A DNA stretch of 45,627 bases from Planctomycetes bacterium UBA7888. GTDB lineage: Bacteria > Planctomycetota > UBA1135. The stretch is from the NCBI GenBank assembly GCA_002500505.1, contig DLRM01000059.1, forward strand, positions 1 through 45,627, in the 5' to 3' direction. Of the stretch, positions 31,840 through 41,065 are shown in pieces (the stretch's first letter is position 1; every line of letters begins with the position of its first letter). A program made the translations under genes and the position numbers. The notes under the pieces are model-generated. The model saw only the letters and a list, made by a program, of their open reading frames with translations. It was not told where the DNA came from and did no database searches.

Positions 31840-33543
31840 ATGCGCCACTTCTTCGCTCTCCTTGCCATCCTGGTTGCTTCACCCCTTTCCGCCCAATCTC
31901 AAGCTGAGTATTTCATGTATGGTGGAACCCCTTCCACCACAGACTGGGAAATTCGTCGCACCATGGATTTGGATGGCGACGGCGTCTTCTTGAGCGCTGG
32001 CGAAGCTGTCCAGTTCGCTTTCGATAGCGCAACGCTCGTCACCTATGTTGAGAATGTTTGCTACGAAGCCATGGGCGGAACCCCGGCCGTCTTTGGTGGC
32101 GGCGGTAACGACGTAATCCTCAAGATGGTTGACCTTGATGGCGATGGCGTTGCCATGAGCCCTGGAGAGGTCATCACCTTTGCAGATACTCGCGCATCCC
32201 ATGGTGTTACCAACACAAGCCCTGATGGCGTTGATTTCGACCCCAACACTGGCGTGATGTATGTAACCGATGATCTTTGGAGTGGTGCGGCGGCGGCTGG
32301 TTCCGGAATCTCTTCTTATGTCGACCTTGACAATGACGGCCTTGCTCTCAGTGCTGGCGAGATGACTTTGTTCGTCGATGGCACATCTAGCTTGACGGTC
32401 CCTGGAACAGGTGGAACTCCTGTCACAATTGGCCTCACTGACTTCGAGGCCGTCATGGTAGATAGTGCGGGTGTTGTCATTGGTTTTGAGCAACAAGACC
32501 GCAACCTTTACGCCTTCCAAGACCTCAACGGGGACGGCGATGCGATGGACGCTGGCGAAGCTTGGAACTTCTGCAACCTCATTGATGATGTTCCAGGCCT
32601 TGATGTCAATGTGGACATTGCCTCTGGCGTCATGGTCCCTCCACGATGTGCCAGCACATCTGGAACGGGTTGGTACGGCTCCTTGGAATCTCTTTCTGTT
32701 GAGCACGGTGCCGGCGCAAGCGGTGCGGATGTTTACTGGATTGCGAGCACTGCATCCAACAGTTCTTGCGCAGCTGGCGCAGGCTTGGTTTACCGCGGTG
32801 AAGACCTCAACGGCGACTACGACTTGAATGATTCCGGTGAAATCGTCATGTGGCTTGACGGAGCAAACAACAACTTCATGCTTTACCCGGTCTCAACCAT
32901 TTACGGTGGAGGATCACATGATGGTGGCTTTAGCTTCTTCCAAGGCAATGGTCCTTTTGGAACAAACTGGAATCAAAACACTTGCTACTTCACCCAGGAC
33001 CTCAATGCTGATGGCGACGCAATGGACGCTGGCGAAACTGAAATGATGTACGCATGGGCACCTGATGGCTGCTACGCCGTTTCCATGGGCATTGTCCCTA
33101 AAGGCGCTTTTGCAACGGGTCCTGCCCAACCTTTCTTTGAAATTCTGGGTACTCCTGGAAGTCATAGCATTGGAACTGACCCATCCATCGGCTTCATCGG
33201 CGTTCCTGGGCTTGGCCAAACCTTCGACATCACACTGACTGACTCTATCCCTCTGGCCTCGAACTTCTTGGCGATTGGCTGGTCTAATACCTCTTGGAAT
33301 GGAAAATCTTTGCCCTTTGACCTTACTGGCATTGGGGCTCCCGGAAACAACCTGTATGTTTCCCTGGACTTCCTCATCCCTGGACAAAACACTTCTACGG
33401 GCGAGGCCTCAAAGACCTTATCTGTGCCCAACAATCCAGCATGGGCAGGACGAGACGTTTACTTCCAGTGGCGGATTTTTGACTCTGTGGCAAACGCCTT
33501 CGGCAGCGTCACCTCGGACTACGTTCATGGCTTCATTAACTAG
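31840..33543 (+). CDS. Exported protein with six 13-residue EF-hand-like calcium-loop motifs
   Basis: 567 residues with signal peptide MRHFFALLAILVASPLSAQ. Six motifs of the form D-L-(D/N)-x-D-x-x-x-x-x-x-G-E start near residues 43, 98, 162, 228, 322 and 387, for example DLDGDGVAMSPGE and DLNGDGDAMDAGE, each followed by a short hydrophobic strand. They resemble EF-hand or dockerin calcium loops but place the Glu at position 13. Six Cys in the mature part may form disulfides. Residues about 425-567 (ILGTPGSHSIGTDPSIG onward) form a beta domain like those ending nearby exported proteins. No enzymatic residues are recognised. A strong terminator follows directly. Confidence 0.82.
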   Translation: MRHFFALLAILVASPLSAQSQAEYFMYGGTPSTTDWEIRRTMDLDGDGVFLSAGEAVQFAFDSATLVTYVENVCYEAMGGTPAVFGGGGNDVILKMVDLDGDGVAMSPGEVITFADTRASHGVTNTSPDGVDFDPNTGVMYVTDDLWSGAAAAGSGISSYVDLDNDGLALSAGEMTLFVDGTSSLTVPGTGGTPVTIGLTDFEAVMVDSAGVVIGFEQQDRNLYAFQDLNGDGDAMDAGEAWNFCNLIDDVPGLDVNVDIASGVMVPPRCASTSGTGWYGSLESLSVEHGAGASGADVYWIASTASNSSCAAGAGLVYRGEDLNGDYDLNDSGEIVMWLDGANNNFMLYPVSTIYGGGSHDGGFSFFQGNGPFGTNWNQNTCYFTQDLNADGDAMDAGETEMMYAWAPDGCYAVSMGIVPKGAFATGPAQPFFEILGTPGSHSIGTDPSIGFIGVPGLGQTFDITLTDSIPLASNFLAIGWSNTSWNGKSLPFDLTGIGAPGNNLYVSLDFLIPGQNTSTGEASKTLSVPNNPAWAGRDVYFQWRIFDSVANAFGSVTSDYVHGFIN

Positions 33544-33576
33544 CCGATAATCGCCCCCCTGGGCGGACATCCGTTT

Positions 33577-33609
33577 AACGGGAGAAGCGAAAGCTTCTCC
33601 CGTTTTTTT
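33577..33609 (+). terminator. Strong rho-independent terminator
   Basis: AACGGGAGAAGC pairs perfectly with GCTTCTCCCGTT around a GAAA tetraloop, followed by seven T (33603-33609). It closes the transcript of the EF-hand-like protein gene and separates it from the vWA gene. Confidence 0.93.
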
Positions 33610-33651
33610 GTACCTCTTCAATAACTTGGCACGGTATTAGAATAAAGTCCC

Positions 33652-35184
33652 ATGATTGCCCTCGCCCTACTGTGTTTGCCGTATGCGACACCCGCCACAT
33701 TCCCTATCCAGGACTTAGGCGCAATCGAGAAAACCTTAAAAAGAACCGCCGACAAGGCCGGGTTTGACAATGGGGGCTACGACGCTGCAAAAGCTTTAGC
33801 AAATATCCAGACTGAAAAAGCTATGGAGATTCGCTTGGAATATTATGACAAGCGTCTAGACACTTACCGGGGCGTTTATTTGAGAGATTGGTTCTATTCA
33901 GGAATGCTGAAGGCGCAATCTGTTGAGGAAACAGAACTCCTCGCAAAATTTGCGGCAAACAAAAAGGCAAGTCCTTTGCTTAGGCTTTTGTGCATTCAAG
34001 CTCTTGGCCGATGCCCTGGCCCCGTAAAGGCCAAGCCCCTCATGCACAAAAACTTGTTGAAATGCAAAGACAAGGATTTGTTTCTAGCATTTCAGCGCGC
34101 GGTTGGAAACGCTTACACCGAAGGCCGAATCGTTCTGTCTGGCTGGCGCAAAAAGAACCCCGACAGCGAGGTTCTGGACCTTCTACGAAGCGGGGCTGGG
34201 ATTGGGCTTCTTTCTCTTCGAGAATTAACTACTGAAGACAGGAAGCTTCTCTTAACAAAGGGGAAAGAAGCTACTTCGAAAAACGACCGCGCCGAGATCC
34301 TCCGAGGGTTGGCGGCTCGTGGAGATTTTAATCCCGAAGAGCTGCTACCTGTTATAGAAGCCGCACTTCGCACCGAACATACTGGACTTCGCGCTGCTGC
34401 AATTGAAGCATGCCTAAAAAAGGAAATCGGCTTTTCTGTCCCCCACTTTATTGAGGCACTTGCTCGAGAAGTAGCCAGCGAAGGCAATCGCTTTGTCGTA
34501 GATTACGGCAACACTTTAATGCAATTAACTGGACTCAAACTGGGCCGAAACCCAGAAGTCTGGGAACGCTGGTGGGAAAACCAAGGAGAAGAGTGGCTGG
34601 AAAATGGTGCGAAACCCACGAGGGGAAGCATGGCCCGTCCCGAAGAAGAAACCAAGGCTACCTTGTTTGGCATCCCCATTCATAGCAATCGCGTGGTCTT
34701 TGCTGTGGATGGCTCTGGCTCGATGAATGACCCCTTTGGGGCCGGCACTGCGGCTGAAGGCGCGCGCAACGAACTAGAAAAACTCTTGAACCTCCTTCCT
34801 GAGAATTCTCTTTTCGATGTCATCGTCATTGAGCGAGAGATGATTTCCGGTCTCGGAAAATTGAGCGAAAATTCCAGAAAAAATAAAGAAAAGGCACTGG
34901 AGCTCATTGACCGATGCGAATTTAGTCAAGCATCCGCGCTTTTCGATGCTATGGAATCACTTCAAACGGGCTGGAATGCGGACACCATTGTTTTGATTGG
35001 AGACGGAGGGTCCTCCTGGGGGAAACACCAATACCCAGGCCATCTTCTCGAAGGACTCCAATTACTCCAAACACGCTATGGCACCCGGATTCACTGTGTC
35101 GCTATTGGCAAAGCAGCGAAAGTACGTTTCCTATCTAGCCTATCTGAGCTATCTGGGGGTACAATGGTGGAACCGAAAGGTTAA
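33652..35184 (+). CDS. Exported protein with helical repeats and a von Willebrand A domain
   Basis: 510 residues. The N-terminus (MIALALLCLPYATPATF) is hydrophobic and short, consistent with a signal peptide. Residues about 20-320 are helical with HEAT-like character (LLRLLCIQALGRCPG, RAEILRGLAARGDFNPEELL, HTGLRAAAIEACLKKE). Residues about 345-508 form a vWA domain: MIDAS motif VDGSGSM (about 352), an SQASALFDAM segment where a MIDAS Thr is usually found (Ser here), and a DTIVLIGDGGSSWG strand with the third acidic position. Such domains bind ligands through a metal ion. The partner is unknown. The next gene starts 19 bases downstream, so the two may be co-transcribed. Confidence 0.85.
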   Translation: MIALALLCLPYATPATFPIQDLGAIEKTLKRTADKAGFDNGGYDAAKALANIQTEKAMEIRLEYYDKRLDTYRGVYLRDWFYSGMLKAQSVEETELLAKFAANKKASPLLRLLCIQALGRCPGPVKAKPLMHKNLLKCKDKDLFLAFQRAVGNAYTEGRIVLSGWRKKNPDSEVLDLLRSGAGIGLLSLRELTTEDRKLLLTKGKEATSKNDRAEILRGLAARGDFNPEELLPVIEAALRTEHTGLRAAAIEACLKKEIGFSVPHFIEALAREVASEGNRFVVDYGNTLMQLTGLKLGRNPEVWERWWENQGEEWLENGAKPTRGSMARPEEETKATLFGIPIHSNRVVFAVDGSGSMNDPFGAGTAAEGARNELEKLLNLLPENSLFDVIVIEREMISGLGKLSENSRKNKEKALELIDRCEFSQASALFDAMESLQTGWNADTIVLIGDGGSSWGKHQYPGHLLEGLQLLQTRYGTRIHCVAIGKAAKVRFLSSLSELSGGTMVEPKG

Positions 35185-35203
35185 TTCTTTCGTCCCCTCA
35201 TTC

Positions 35204-37033
35204 ATGAATACTCTCTTTCGCTTGGCCTTTTCGGCCTCCTTTTTGTTCTGCTCCGCGTTATTCGCTCAGGAGCTTGAGGTATATTTTATTGATGTTGGCC
35301 AAGGCGATGCGACACTCCTCGTTTCTCCCACTGGTCAAACTTTCCTGCTTGATGCCGGAGACAACGGAAAAGGATCAAGCATTGTTGTTCCGCAGCTGAC
35401 ATCTTTAGGCATAAACCACTTGGACTATGTCAGCCCTAGCCATTACCACGCTGACCACTTAGGTGGCCTGGATGAAGTTTGGAATGCTGGCATCCAAGCT
35501 TCTATTGCTCTCGATCGAGGAAACGGTGGCGCTCCAACCACTCAATCCTATACCGACTACAAAAATCGCTACGCCTCCGTGCGACAAACCGTATACCCAG
35601 GCCAGGTCGTAAACCTTGGCGGCGGTGTCACTTTGACTTGCCTCGTTTCAGAGGGCCAACTCATGGGTGGAGGTTCCGTCAACATCTCTGGGTCCTCCCA
35701 GTGGGAAAACTCTGCCAGCATTGCCTGGCGAGTGGAGTACGGCGACTTTGACATGTTCCTTGGTGGCGATCTCACGGGAGGCGGAAATGGGACTACCGAT
35801 GTGGAATCCAGTGTTGGATCTATTTGCGGCAATGTCGATGTCTATAAAGTCAGCCACCACGGCTCTAACACCAGTTCAAATTCCAGTTTTATTTCTAGAA
35901 TTGCTCCCGAGTTTGCAGTTATTCCTTGCGGCTACGCAAACTCCTATGGCTATCCAAAACAAAATGTCTTGGATCGAATCCATAAAAGCACTTGGGCTAT
36001 CCCGGTATGGAGTTTGACTAGCGGTGTTGGGGCGGAAGGCTATGTTGACACAGGCGGAACAATCGTTTTGAACACTGATGGCAACACCTACACCGCCACC
36101 ATGCGTGATGGCACTTCATTTACCGCATGGTGCGACGAACAAGCCCCAACTGTTCCTGCCACGGGCGACCTTGTGATTTCCGAATTCATGCGTGACCCTA
36201 CTAAGGTTTCTGATACGGATGGAGAATGGCTGGAGCTCGCTGGAACTCGAGAAAGTGAGGCAGTTAGTGCAGATTTAGTCATTGTCTCCGACAGCGGCAG
36301 CGACTCCTTCACAATCCAGGCTCCCTTTTTGCTTGAAGCTGGTGATGAGTTATTGCTTGCATCAGACGGCTTGGCTTCCAGAAACGGTGGCATCAGACCC
36401 CATATGGTTTGGCCTACTGGACGTTTTTTCATGTCCACCACTGACTCAGCACAACTCCGCCGTGGAACGATAACCCTTGACAATGTTTCCTGGACAAGCT
36501 CTTGGCCTGGCTCTAATGGGCAGTCCGCTGAACGAAAAGATCTCTTGGCTCCAGCGTCTTCCTCTAACTTTGTGGATGGACTTCGAGTCTATGGATTAGG
36601 CGACAAGGGAACTCCTGGCGCGACCAACGATGCAGACACAACTCCTTGGAGCGGCGGCGGCAACACTTCCTACATTACCGTTACGTCTCCACCCGTGGTT
36701 GGCTCCGTAATGAGCATGATTTGGCACGCCCCTGGGGAAGTCGGACGTTTGTACCAAGGCTGGATTACTCTCTCCACAACTCCTGGCTTCAATATTGGTG
36801 GAACACATATTCCGGCCAACTTAGACGCCGGGTGGGACGCCACCCATAATCAGCCTGGCTGGTCTGGCCTCGTCCCGTCGAATGAATTCATGGTGGTTTC
36901 TTGCACCGTGCCGAATATCAACAATCTGCATGGCAAAACCATCTACGCCATTTTCGCAACCTACCAAGATGTCTTCCCGACTGGCTACCAAATCCGTACG
37001 GTTGCCACACCTGTGCAAATGGTCATTCAGTAA
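35204..37033 (+). CDS. Exported ComEC/Rec2-like metallo-beta-lactamase-fold protein with lamin-tail domain
   Basis: 609 residues from the ATG at 35204, which gives the signal peptide MNTLFRLAFSASFLFCSALFAQ; longer starts overlap the vWA gene. Residues about 22-300 match the soluble hydrolase domain of ComEC-like proteins: VYFIDVGQGDATLLVSPTG, FLLDAGDNGKG and the metal motif SPSHYHADHLGG (HxHxDH), then FDMFLGGDLTGGG and YKVSHHGSNTSSN. Residues about 320-450 look like a lamin-tail domain (GDLVISEFMRDPTKVSDTDGEWLEL). A final 130-residue beta region ends in VQMVIQ. No membrane channel is present, so it is not a DNA-uptake pore; an exported phosphodiesterase or nuclease is plausible. Confidence 0.85.
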   Translation: MNTLFRLAFSASFLFCSALFAQELEVYFIDVGQGDATLLVSPTGQTFLLDAGDNGKGSSIVVPQLTSLGINHLDYVSPSHYHADHLGGLDEVWNAGIQASIALDRGNGGAPTTQSYTDYKNRYASVRQTVYPGQVVNLGGGVTLTCLVSEGQLMGGGSVNISGSSQWENSASIAWRVEYGDFDMFLGGDLTGGGNGTTDVESSVGSICGNVDVYKVSHHGSNTSSNSSFISRIAPEFAVIPCGYANSYGYPKQNVLDRIHKSTWAIPVWSLTSGVGAEGYVDTGGTIVLNTDGNTYTATMRDGTSFTAWCDEQAPTVPATGDLVISEFMRDPTKVSDTDGEWLELAGTRESEAVSADLVIVSDSGSDSFTIQAPFLLEAGDELLLASDGLASRNGGIRPHMVWPTGRFFMSTTDSAQLRRGTITLDNVSWTSSWPGSNGQSAERKDLLAPASSSNFVDGLRVYGLGDKGTPGATNDADTTPWSGGGNTSYITVTSPPVVGSVMSMIWHAPGEVGRLYQGWITLSTTPGFNIGGTHIPANLDAGWDATHNQPGWSGLVPSNEFMVVSCTVPNINNLHGKTIYAIFATYQDVFPTGYQIRTVATPVQMVIQ

Positions 37034-37147
37034 CAGTTCCCGTAGTTCGATTTTCTTCGATTCCGGGCGAGAAAGCGACCACGATTTCTTGGACATCGGC
37101 TATAAAACAAGGGACGCCTGTCCGCCCGCATGTGATAATACCGGGGA

Positions 37148-38440
37148 ATGATTTTTCGCTTCTTCTTCTGGGTCCTCGACCTCTTTTACCGACGCACTCT
37201 TCTTGGTGGGAAAGTTCCGCCGAGTGGGCCCTTAGTTATTGTTGCGAACCATCCAAATGGCTTGGTTGACCCTATTGTCGTTGCCTGTGTTGCGGAAAGG
37301 CAAGTAAAGATACTCGGCAAAGAGCCCGTTTTCCGAATGCCGATTTTAGGTTGGATGGCAAAACTCGCAGGAGCCATTCCTGTTTACCGTTCGCAAGACG
37401 GTCATGACACGGATTTAAACCGAGGCGTGTTTGATGCAGTTCATGCAGAACTCGCACAGGGTGAAGCGATTGTCTTGTTCCCGGAAGGCATCAGTCACAA
37501 TGAGCCGGGCCTCCAAAAATTGAAAACTGGAGCAGCCAGAATGGCCTTAGGTGCTGAAGCTCTCGCGGGAATTCCACTTGGAACCAAGGTCATTCCTATT
37601 GGGATTGTCTACCGGAACAAGGCTCGGTTCCGGAGTAACCTCGCTGTCGAAATTGGAGACCCAGTTGATGTTGCACCCTTTGTGGATGTTTGGAACCAGA
37701 ACTCGAAAGAAGGGGCAATCGCGCTCACAAAAGAAATCGACTCTGCTCTTCGGAAAGTCATGCTGGACTTAGAGCGCTGGGAAGATTTCCCACTTCTCGA
37801 GTTGGCAACAAAGATTCTAGATGATGAAGATGAACATCGGGTCACCCACCTTCGCAACCTTGCCATTCAGGGAAAGGAAACCTTCGAAAAAGACCCCGAA
37901 CAATTATTAAAGCTAAAGGGTCGCCTTTCCAGATTTGATGCTCATCTCAAACGACTCGGCCTCTCTGTGGAGCAGTTAGACGCTTCTTGTTCCCCGCCCC
38001 GCATGGCTTGGTTTACGATTCAAAATATAGTCTCCGCTTTGCTTGGCTTACCGCTAGCTGCATTGGGACTTCTCTACTGGCTTCCTCCTACTCTCCTGAT
38101 TATGCTCGCTGTCAAACTCGGGAAACCGGAAGAAGACATTGTCGCAACAGTAAAAGTCCTGGGCGCGTCTCTATTTTTCCCAATCTGGATGGCGTGTTCA
38201 GTCTGGATAAGCCAACACTATTTGCCCACAAGCACTTTCGGTCTTCCAGAATATTTATTCGCCTTTTCTCTTTTGGGCTTTTCCGGCATCTTTGGTAGTT
38301 ACTTCTTGCGTCAACGAAAAGAGGCTTGGGAGGAATTTATGGTTTTAGTTCGCCTGCTCTCTATGAAAAGGCTGCGCTCCTATCTCACCAACGAGCGTGA
38401 CTCTCTCAGGAAAGTGCTCCGCGGCGGCCTGGATTCATGA
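37148..38440 (+). CDS. PlsC-like 1-acylglycerol-phosphate acyltransferase
   Basis: 430 residues. An acyltransferase domain occupies about 20-230: motif I is ANHPNGLVDP, with five residues between His and Asp instead of four, as in the Gpt2/Sct1-type subfamily; motif III is FPEGISHNEPGLQKLKTGAARMAL; IPIGIVYRNK is motif IV. The C-terminal 150 residues hold three to four hydrophobic spans (IVSALLGLPLAALGLLYWLPP, GASLFFPIWMACSVWI, LFAFSLLGFSGIFGSYF). The enzyme should acylate glycerol-3-phosphate or lysophosphatidate at the inner membrane. Its stop codon overlaps the end of the convergent lipB by 6 bases. The ATG at 37148 follows GGGGA closely. Confidence 0.88.
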   Translation: MIFRFFFWVLDLFYRRTLLGGKVPPSGPLVIVANHPNGLVDPIVVACVAERQVKILGKEPVFRMPILGWMAKLAGAIPVYRSQDGHDTDLNRGVFDAVHAELAQGEAIVLFPEGISHNEPGLQKLKTGAARMALGAEALAGIPLGTKVIPIGIVYRNKARFRSNLAVEIGDPVDVAPFVDVWNQNSKEGAIALTKEIDSALRKVMLDLERWEDFPLLELATKILDDEDEHRVTHLRNLAIQGKETFEKDPEQLLKLKGRLSRFDAHLKRLGLSVEQLDASCSPPRMAWFTIQNIVSALLGLPLAALGLLYWLPPTLLIMLAVKLGKPEEDIVATVKVLGASLFFPIWMACSVWISQHYLPTSTFGLPEYLFAFSLLGFSGIFGSYFLRQRKEAWEEFMVLVRLLSMKRLRSYLTNERDSLRKVLRGGLDS

Positions 38441-39064
38441 CTCTTCTCTTAGAACAATGCGGAGATTTTCGGCGAGTCTATTTTTTACTTCAGCGATGGG
38501 CGGTGGAGTCTCTAGTTCGCACGCCAGACTTGTCATGACATCCGGATCCAATCCACATGGGTCGAAGCGGCGGAACCAATCCAAGTCGGTTGTGACATTG
38601 AATGCCACACCGTGGTAAGTCACCCAGCGACGAACGGCTACCCCTATTGAGGCAAGCTTTCTTCCATGAACCCAGCAGCCCGTATTTCTGGAGTCCCGAC
38701 TCGCCTGCAGTCCAAAATCTCCCGCTGTCCGAATAAGCGCATCTTCAAGTGCATGAAGGTAGGCGTGCAAATCTCTCGCTTCTTCAGATAAAGCAAGAAT
38801 CGGGTAGGCAACCAGTTGCCCCGGGCCGTGAAAAGTAGCCTTCCCGCCACGAGGTATTTCAACAACAGGCAAGTCGAGATGATTGTATTTTTCTACATCG
38901 GCCGCGCGGCCAACTGTCAAAACAGGATCAAACTCACACAACAAAAGGGAATCCTTGTTTCCATCATGGGACTCGACAAGTTCTAATTGGGTTGCGTCTG
39001 CCTCAAGGTAAGAGTAGCCGGAAAGGTCTTGAACTTCCCAGTTGGCGGCACAACTAAAGCGCAT
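38435..39064 (-). CDS. lipB: Octanoyl-[ACP]:protein N-octanoyltransferase LipB
   Basis: 209 residues from the ATG at 39064; a further ATG nine codons upstream would overlap lpd. LipB moves octanoyl from acyl carrier protein to lipoyl domains. Family blocks are VLTVGRAAD (usually TxGRxxxxxN), the substrate loop PRGGKATFHGPGQLVAYPI, the catalytic Lys in GRKLASIGVAVRRWVTYHGVAFNV and the catalytic Cys in FDPCGLD. Length is normal. It starts 5 bases after the lpd stop, so lpd and lipB form a small operon serving lipoylated 2-oxoacid dehydrogenase complexes. lipA and the E1/E2 genes are not in the window. Confidence 0.94.
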   Translation of the reverse strand: MRFSCAANWEVQDLSGYSYLEADATQLELVESHDGNKDSLLLCEFDPVLTVGRAADVEKYNHLDLPVVEIPRGGKATFHGPGQLVAYPILALSEEARDLHAYLHALEDALIRTAGDFGLQASRDSRNTGCWVHGRKLASIGVAVRRWVTYHGVAFNVTTDLDWFRRFDPCGLDPDVMTSLACELETPPPIAEVKNRLAENLRIVLREES

Positions 39065-39069
39065 ATTCC

Positions 39070-40467
39070 CTACTTGGCGGAATGGATGCACAGTCCATGA
39101 ACATCCTCACAAGCCTCCATCAGCACCTCAGAAAGGGTGGGATGAGGGTGAATGGTCAAGGCAATATCTTCTGCTGTAAGCCCTGCTTCAATGGCGACCG
39201 CTGATTCTGCAATCATGTCAGTTACGTTTGGCCCTACCATGTGAACGCCTAATAAGCTGTCGTCATTCGCGTCCGTTACAACCTTGACGAGCCCCTCTGC
39301 CGCATGCATGGAGAGCGCTCGACCATTTGCCGCAAAATTAAACCGACCGATTTTTATATCACGGCCTTGCTTCTTGGCTTCAGCTTCGGTTAGACCCACA
39401 CAAGCAATTTCTGGGTCCGTGAAAACGACCCCGGGCACCACCGAATGGTCCCAAAGAGCACCACTCTTCCCTGCAATATGGCCAGCGGCAACTAAACCTT
39501 CCGCAGACCCTTTATGGGCAAGCATGGGACCATGGCAAATGTCACCAATGGCGTAAACATGTGGAGTTTGGGTCAAGCAAGACTCATTTGTTTTCAAGAA
39601 ACCATGCTTATCTGGCTTGAGGCCCGCACTCTTCAGACCCTCCGGAAGGACCGGTCTTCGTCCAACTGTAAGCAATATTTTGTCTGCCTGGATTTCTTTT
39701 TCTTTGCCTTTAGTCTCCACTTTGATGTTAAGTCCATCAGAACTTTCGGTGAAAGATTTGGCTGCAGAAGAGAGAAGAACTTTTATTCCAGCCTTCTTAG
39801 CTTTACGCTGGACAACCTTGACCAATTCGGGATCAATCCCAGGTAAAAGTTGATCCATAAACTCCACAACGGTCACTTCCGCGCCGGCTTGCCGGTAAAA
39901 CATGCCAAGTTCCATTCCGATGACTCCGCCGCCAATAACGAGCATGCGGTCAGGGATCTCCGAAGGGGATAAGGCTTCGGTACTTGACCAAACATGGGGA
40001 CCGAAATCGAACCCCGGAATGGGGGCGGGCTCGGAACCGGTAGCCAAAACAATGTCCTTGGCTTCCACCACAATTTTTCCTTCAGCAGACTCAACTTCAA
40101 GTTTGCCAGCGCCGACGAGGCGCGCCCGACCTCGGACAAGTTCAACTTTGCGGGACTTGAAAAGCACGCCAATTCCGCCCGTTAGACGCTTGACGACTTT
40201 CTCTTTCCAGGACACCAATTTTTTGACATCTAATTCAGGCTCTCCCACAGTAATCCCCATCTCAGCGGCATGCTTGAAGGACTCTAAAAAATGTCCGGCA
40301 GAGATGAGCGCCTTCGAAGGGATGCACCCCACATTGAGGCAGGTCCCGCCAAGTTCAGATTGCTCCACACAAACCACCTTCTTGCCGTATTGGGCAAGGC
40401 GAATTGCACAAACATAGCCAGCCGGGCCTGCGCCCAGCACAGCAGCGTCACATTGGATTTTTGTCAT
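39070..40467 (-). CDS. lpdA: Dihydrolipoyl dehydrogenase (E3)
   Basis: 465 residues, normal length. FAD-dependent enzyme that reoxidises dihydrolipoyl groups with NAD. Features in order: AVLGAGPAGYVCAIRLAQ (FAD fold), the redox disulfide in GGTCLNVGCIPSK, ATGSEPAPIPGF, the NAD-binding loop LVIGGGVIGMELG, the second FAD motif VYAIGDICHGPMLAHKGSAEG and the dimer-interface catalytic His in TIHPHPTLSE. It is transcribed ahead of lipB with a 5-base gap. The divergent hemerythrin-domain gene begins 90 bases away. The region between has a GC-rich inverted repeat near 40501-40527 but no clear promoter. Confidence 0.96.
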   Translation of the reverse strand: MTKIQCDAAVLGAGPAGYVCAIRLAQYGKKVVCVEQSELGGTCLNVGCIPSKALISAGHFLESFKHAAEMGITVGEPELDVKKLVSWKEKVVKRLTGGIGVLFKSRKVELVRGRARLVGAGKLEVESAEGKIVVEAKDIVLATGSEPAPIPGFDFGPHVWSSTEALSPSEIPDRMLVIGGGVIGMELGMFYRQAGAEVTVVEFMDQLLPGIDPELVKVVQRKAKKAGIKVLLSSAAKSFTESSDGLNIKVETKGKEKEIQADKILLTVGRRPVLPEGLKSAGLKPDKHGFLKTNESCLTQTPHVYAIGDICHGPMLAHKGSAEGLVAAGHIAGKSGALWDHSVVPGVVFTDPEIACVGLTEAEAKKQGRDIKIGRFNFAANGRALSMHAAEGLVKVVTDANDDSLLGVHMVGPNVTDMIAESAVAIEAGLTAEDIALTIHPHPTLSEVLMEACEDVHGLCIHSAK

Positions 40468-40557
40468 GGGTGGAGTGTGTATTGTGGCTCGTCAAGAAGA
40501 CCCTCCCCCGCCTTGAACAAGGGGGCTGGCCTCGCCTGAGTCCCTGATTATAAACCC

Positions 40558-41040
40558 ATGCCCGAAAGCGACCCCTCCCCTTCCTTTATGGACCTTGCCA
40601 AGGTCCACGAGGGCCTCATGGAGCTTCTCCTCTGCCACCAAGACCTCATGGTGATGGGAGAACTTAAAAGGGCCCGTGCGAAATTTGAGGAGTTCGTAGC
40701 TGGCCTTCAGGATCACATCCTGAAGGAAGAAACCTACCTTCTCCCCATTTTTTCAGATCGCGTTGACGCCCAGCTAGGTTGCACACCCGAACTCTTAACT
40801 GCAGAACATCGAAAACTTGAGAGACTCTTCCAGGAAACTCTCGATTCATTAACTTCTTTCGAAAATATTGGGGAAGTCTCTCCTCGTGAACGTGTAATTA
40901 TTATTGAAAAGCAACACATGTTGAAAGAGGTTTTAAAGCACCACGACGAAAGGGAGCGCGCAGCATTTTTCCCTAATTTAGACTGCGCCATCCAAGGGGA
41001 AGAGAGGCAGGAAGTTATGCGAAAAGTTGGTTTGTTATAG
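40558..41040 (+). CDS. Hemerythrin-like (HHE) domain protein
   Basis: 160 residues, all helical. Candidate iron ligands fit a four-helix HHE domain: H17 in KVHEGL and H27 on the first helix, H53 and E57 in DHILKEE, H84 in AEHRKLE, H120, and H128/H129 in KHHDERE with a following acidic residue. Such proteins bind a di-iron centre and may sense or carry O2 or NO, or act in iron-sulfur repair. A YtfE/RIC-type N-terminal Cys domain is absent. The start is the ATG at 40558, preceded by TTATAA. It is convergent with the PHP-like gene, 25 bases apart. Confidence 0.82.
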   Translation: MPESDPSPSFMDLAKVHEGLMELLLCHQDLMVMGELKRARAKFEEFVAGLQDHILKEETYLLPIFSDRVDAQLGCTPELLTAEHRKLERLFQETLDSLTSFENIGEVSPRERVIIIEKQHMLKEVLKHHDERERAAFFPNLDCAIQGEERQEVMRKVGLL

Positions 41041-41065
41041 AGGGCCCAAAGAGTTAGCTCCAAGC

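Noticed and set aside
33602..33625. Sigma-54 type promoter suggested by TTGGCAC upstream of the vWA gene
   Set aside because: The matching -12 TTGC element is missing at the required spacing.
34997..35203. N-terminal extension of the ComEC-like protein
   Set aside because: It lies in another frame of the vWA gene and the ATG at 35204 begins a clean signal peptide.
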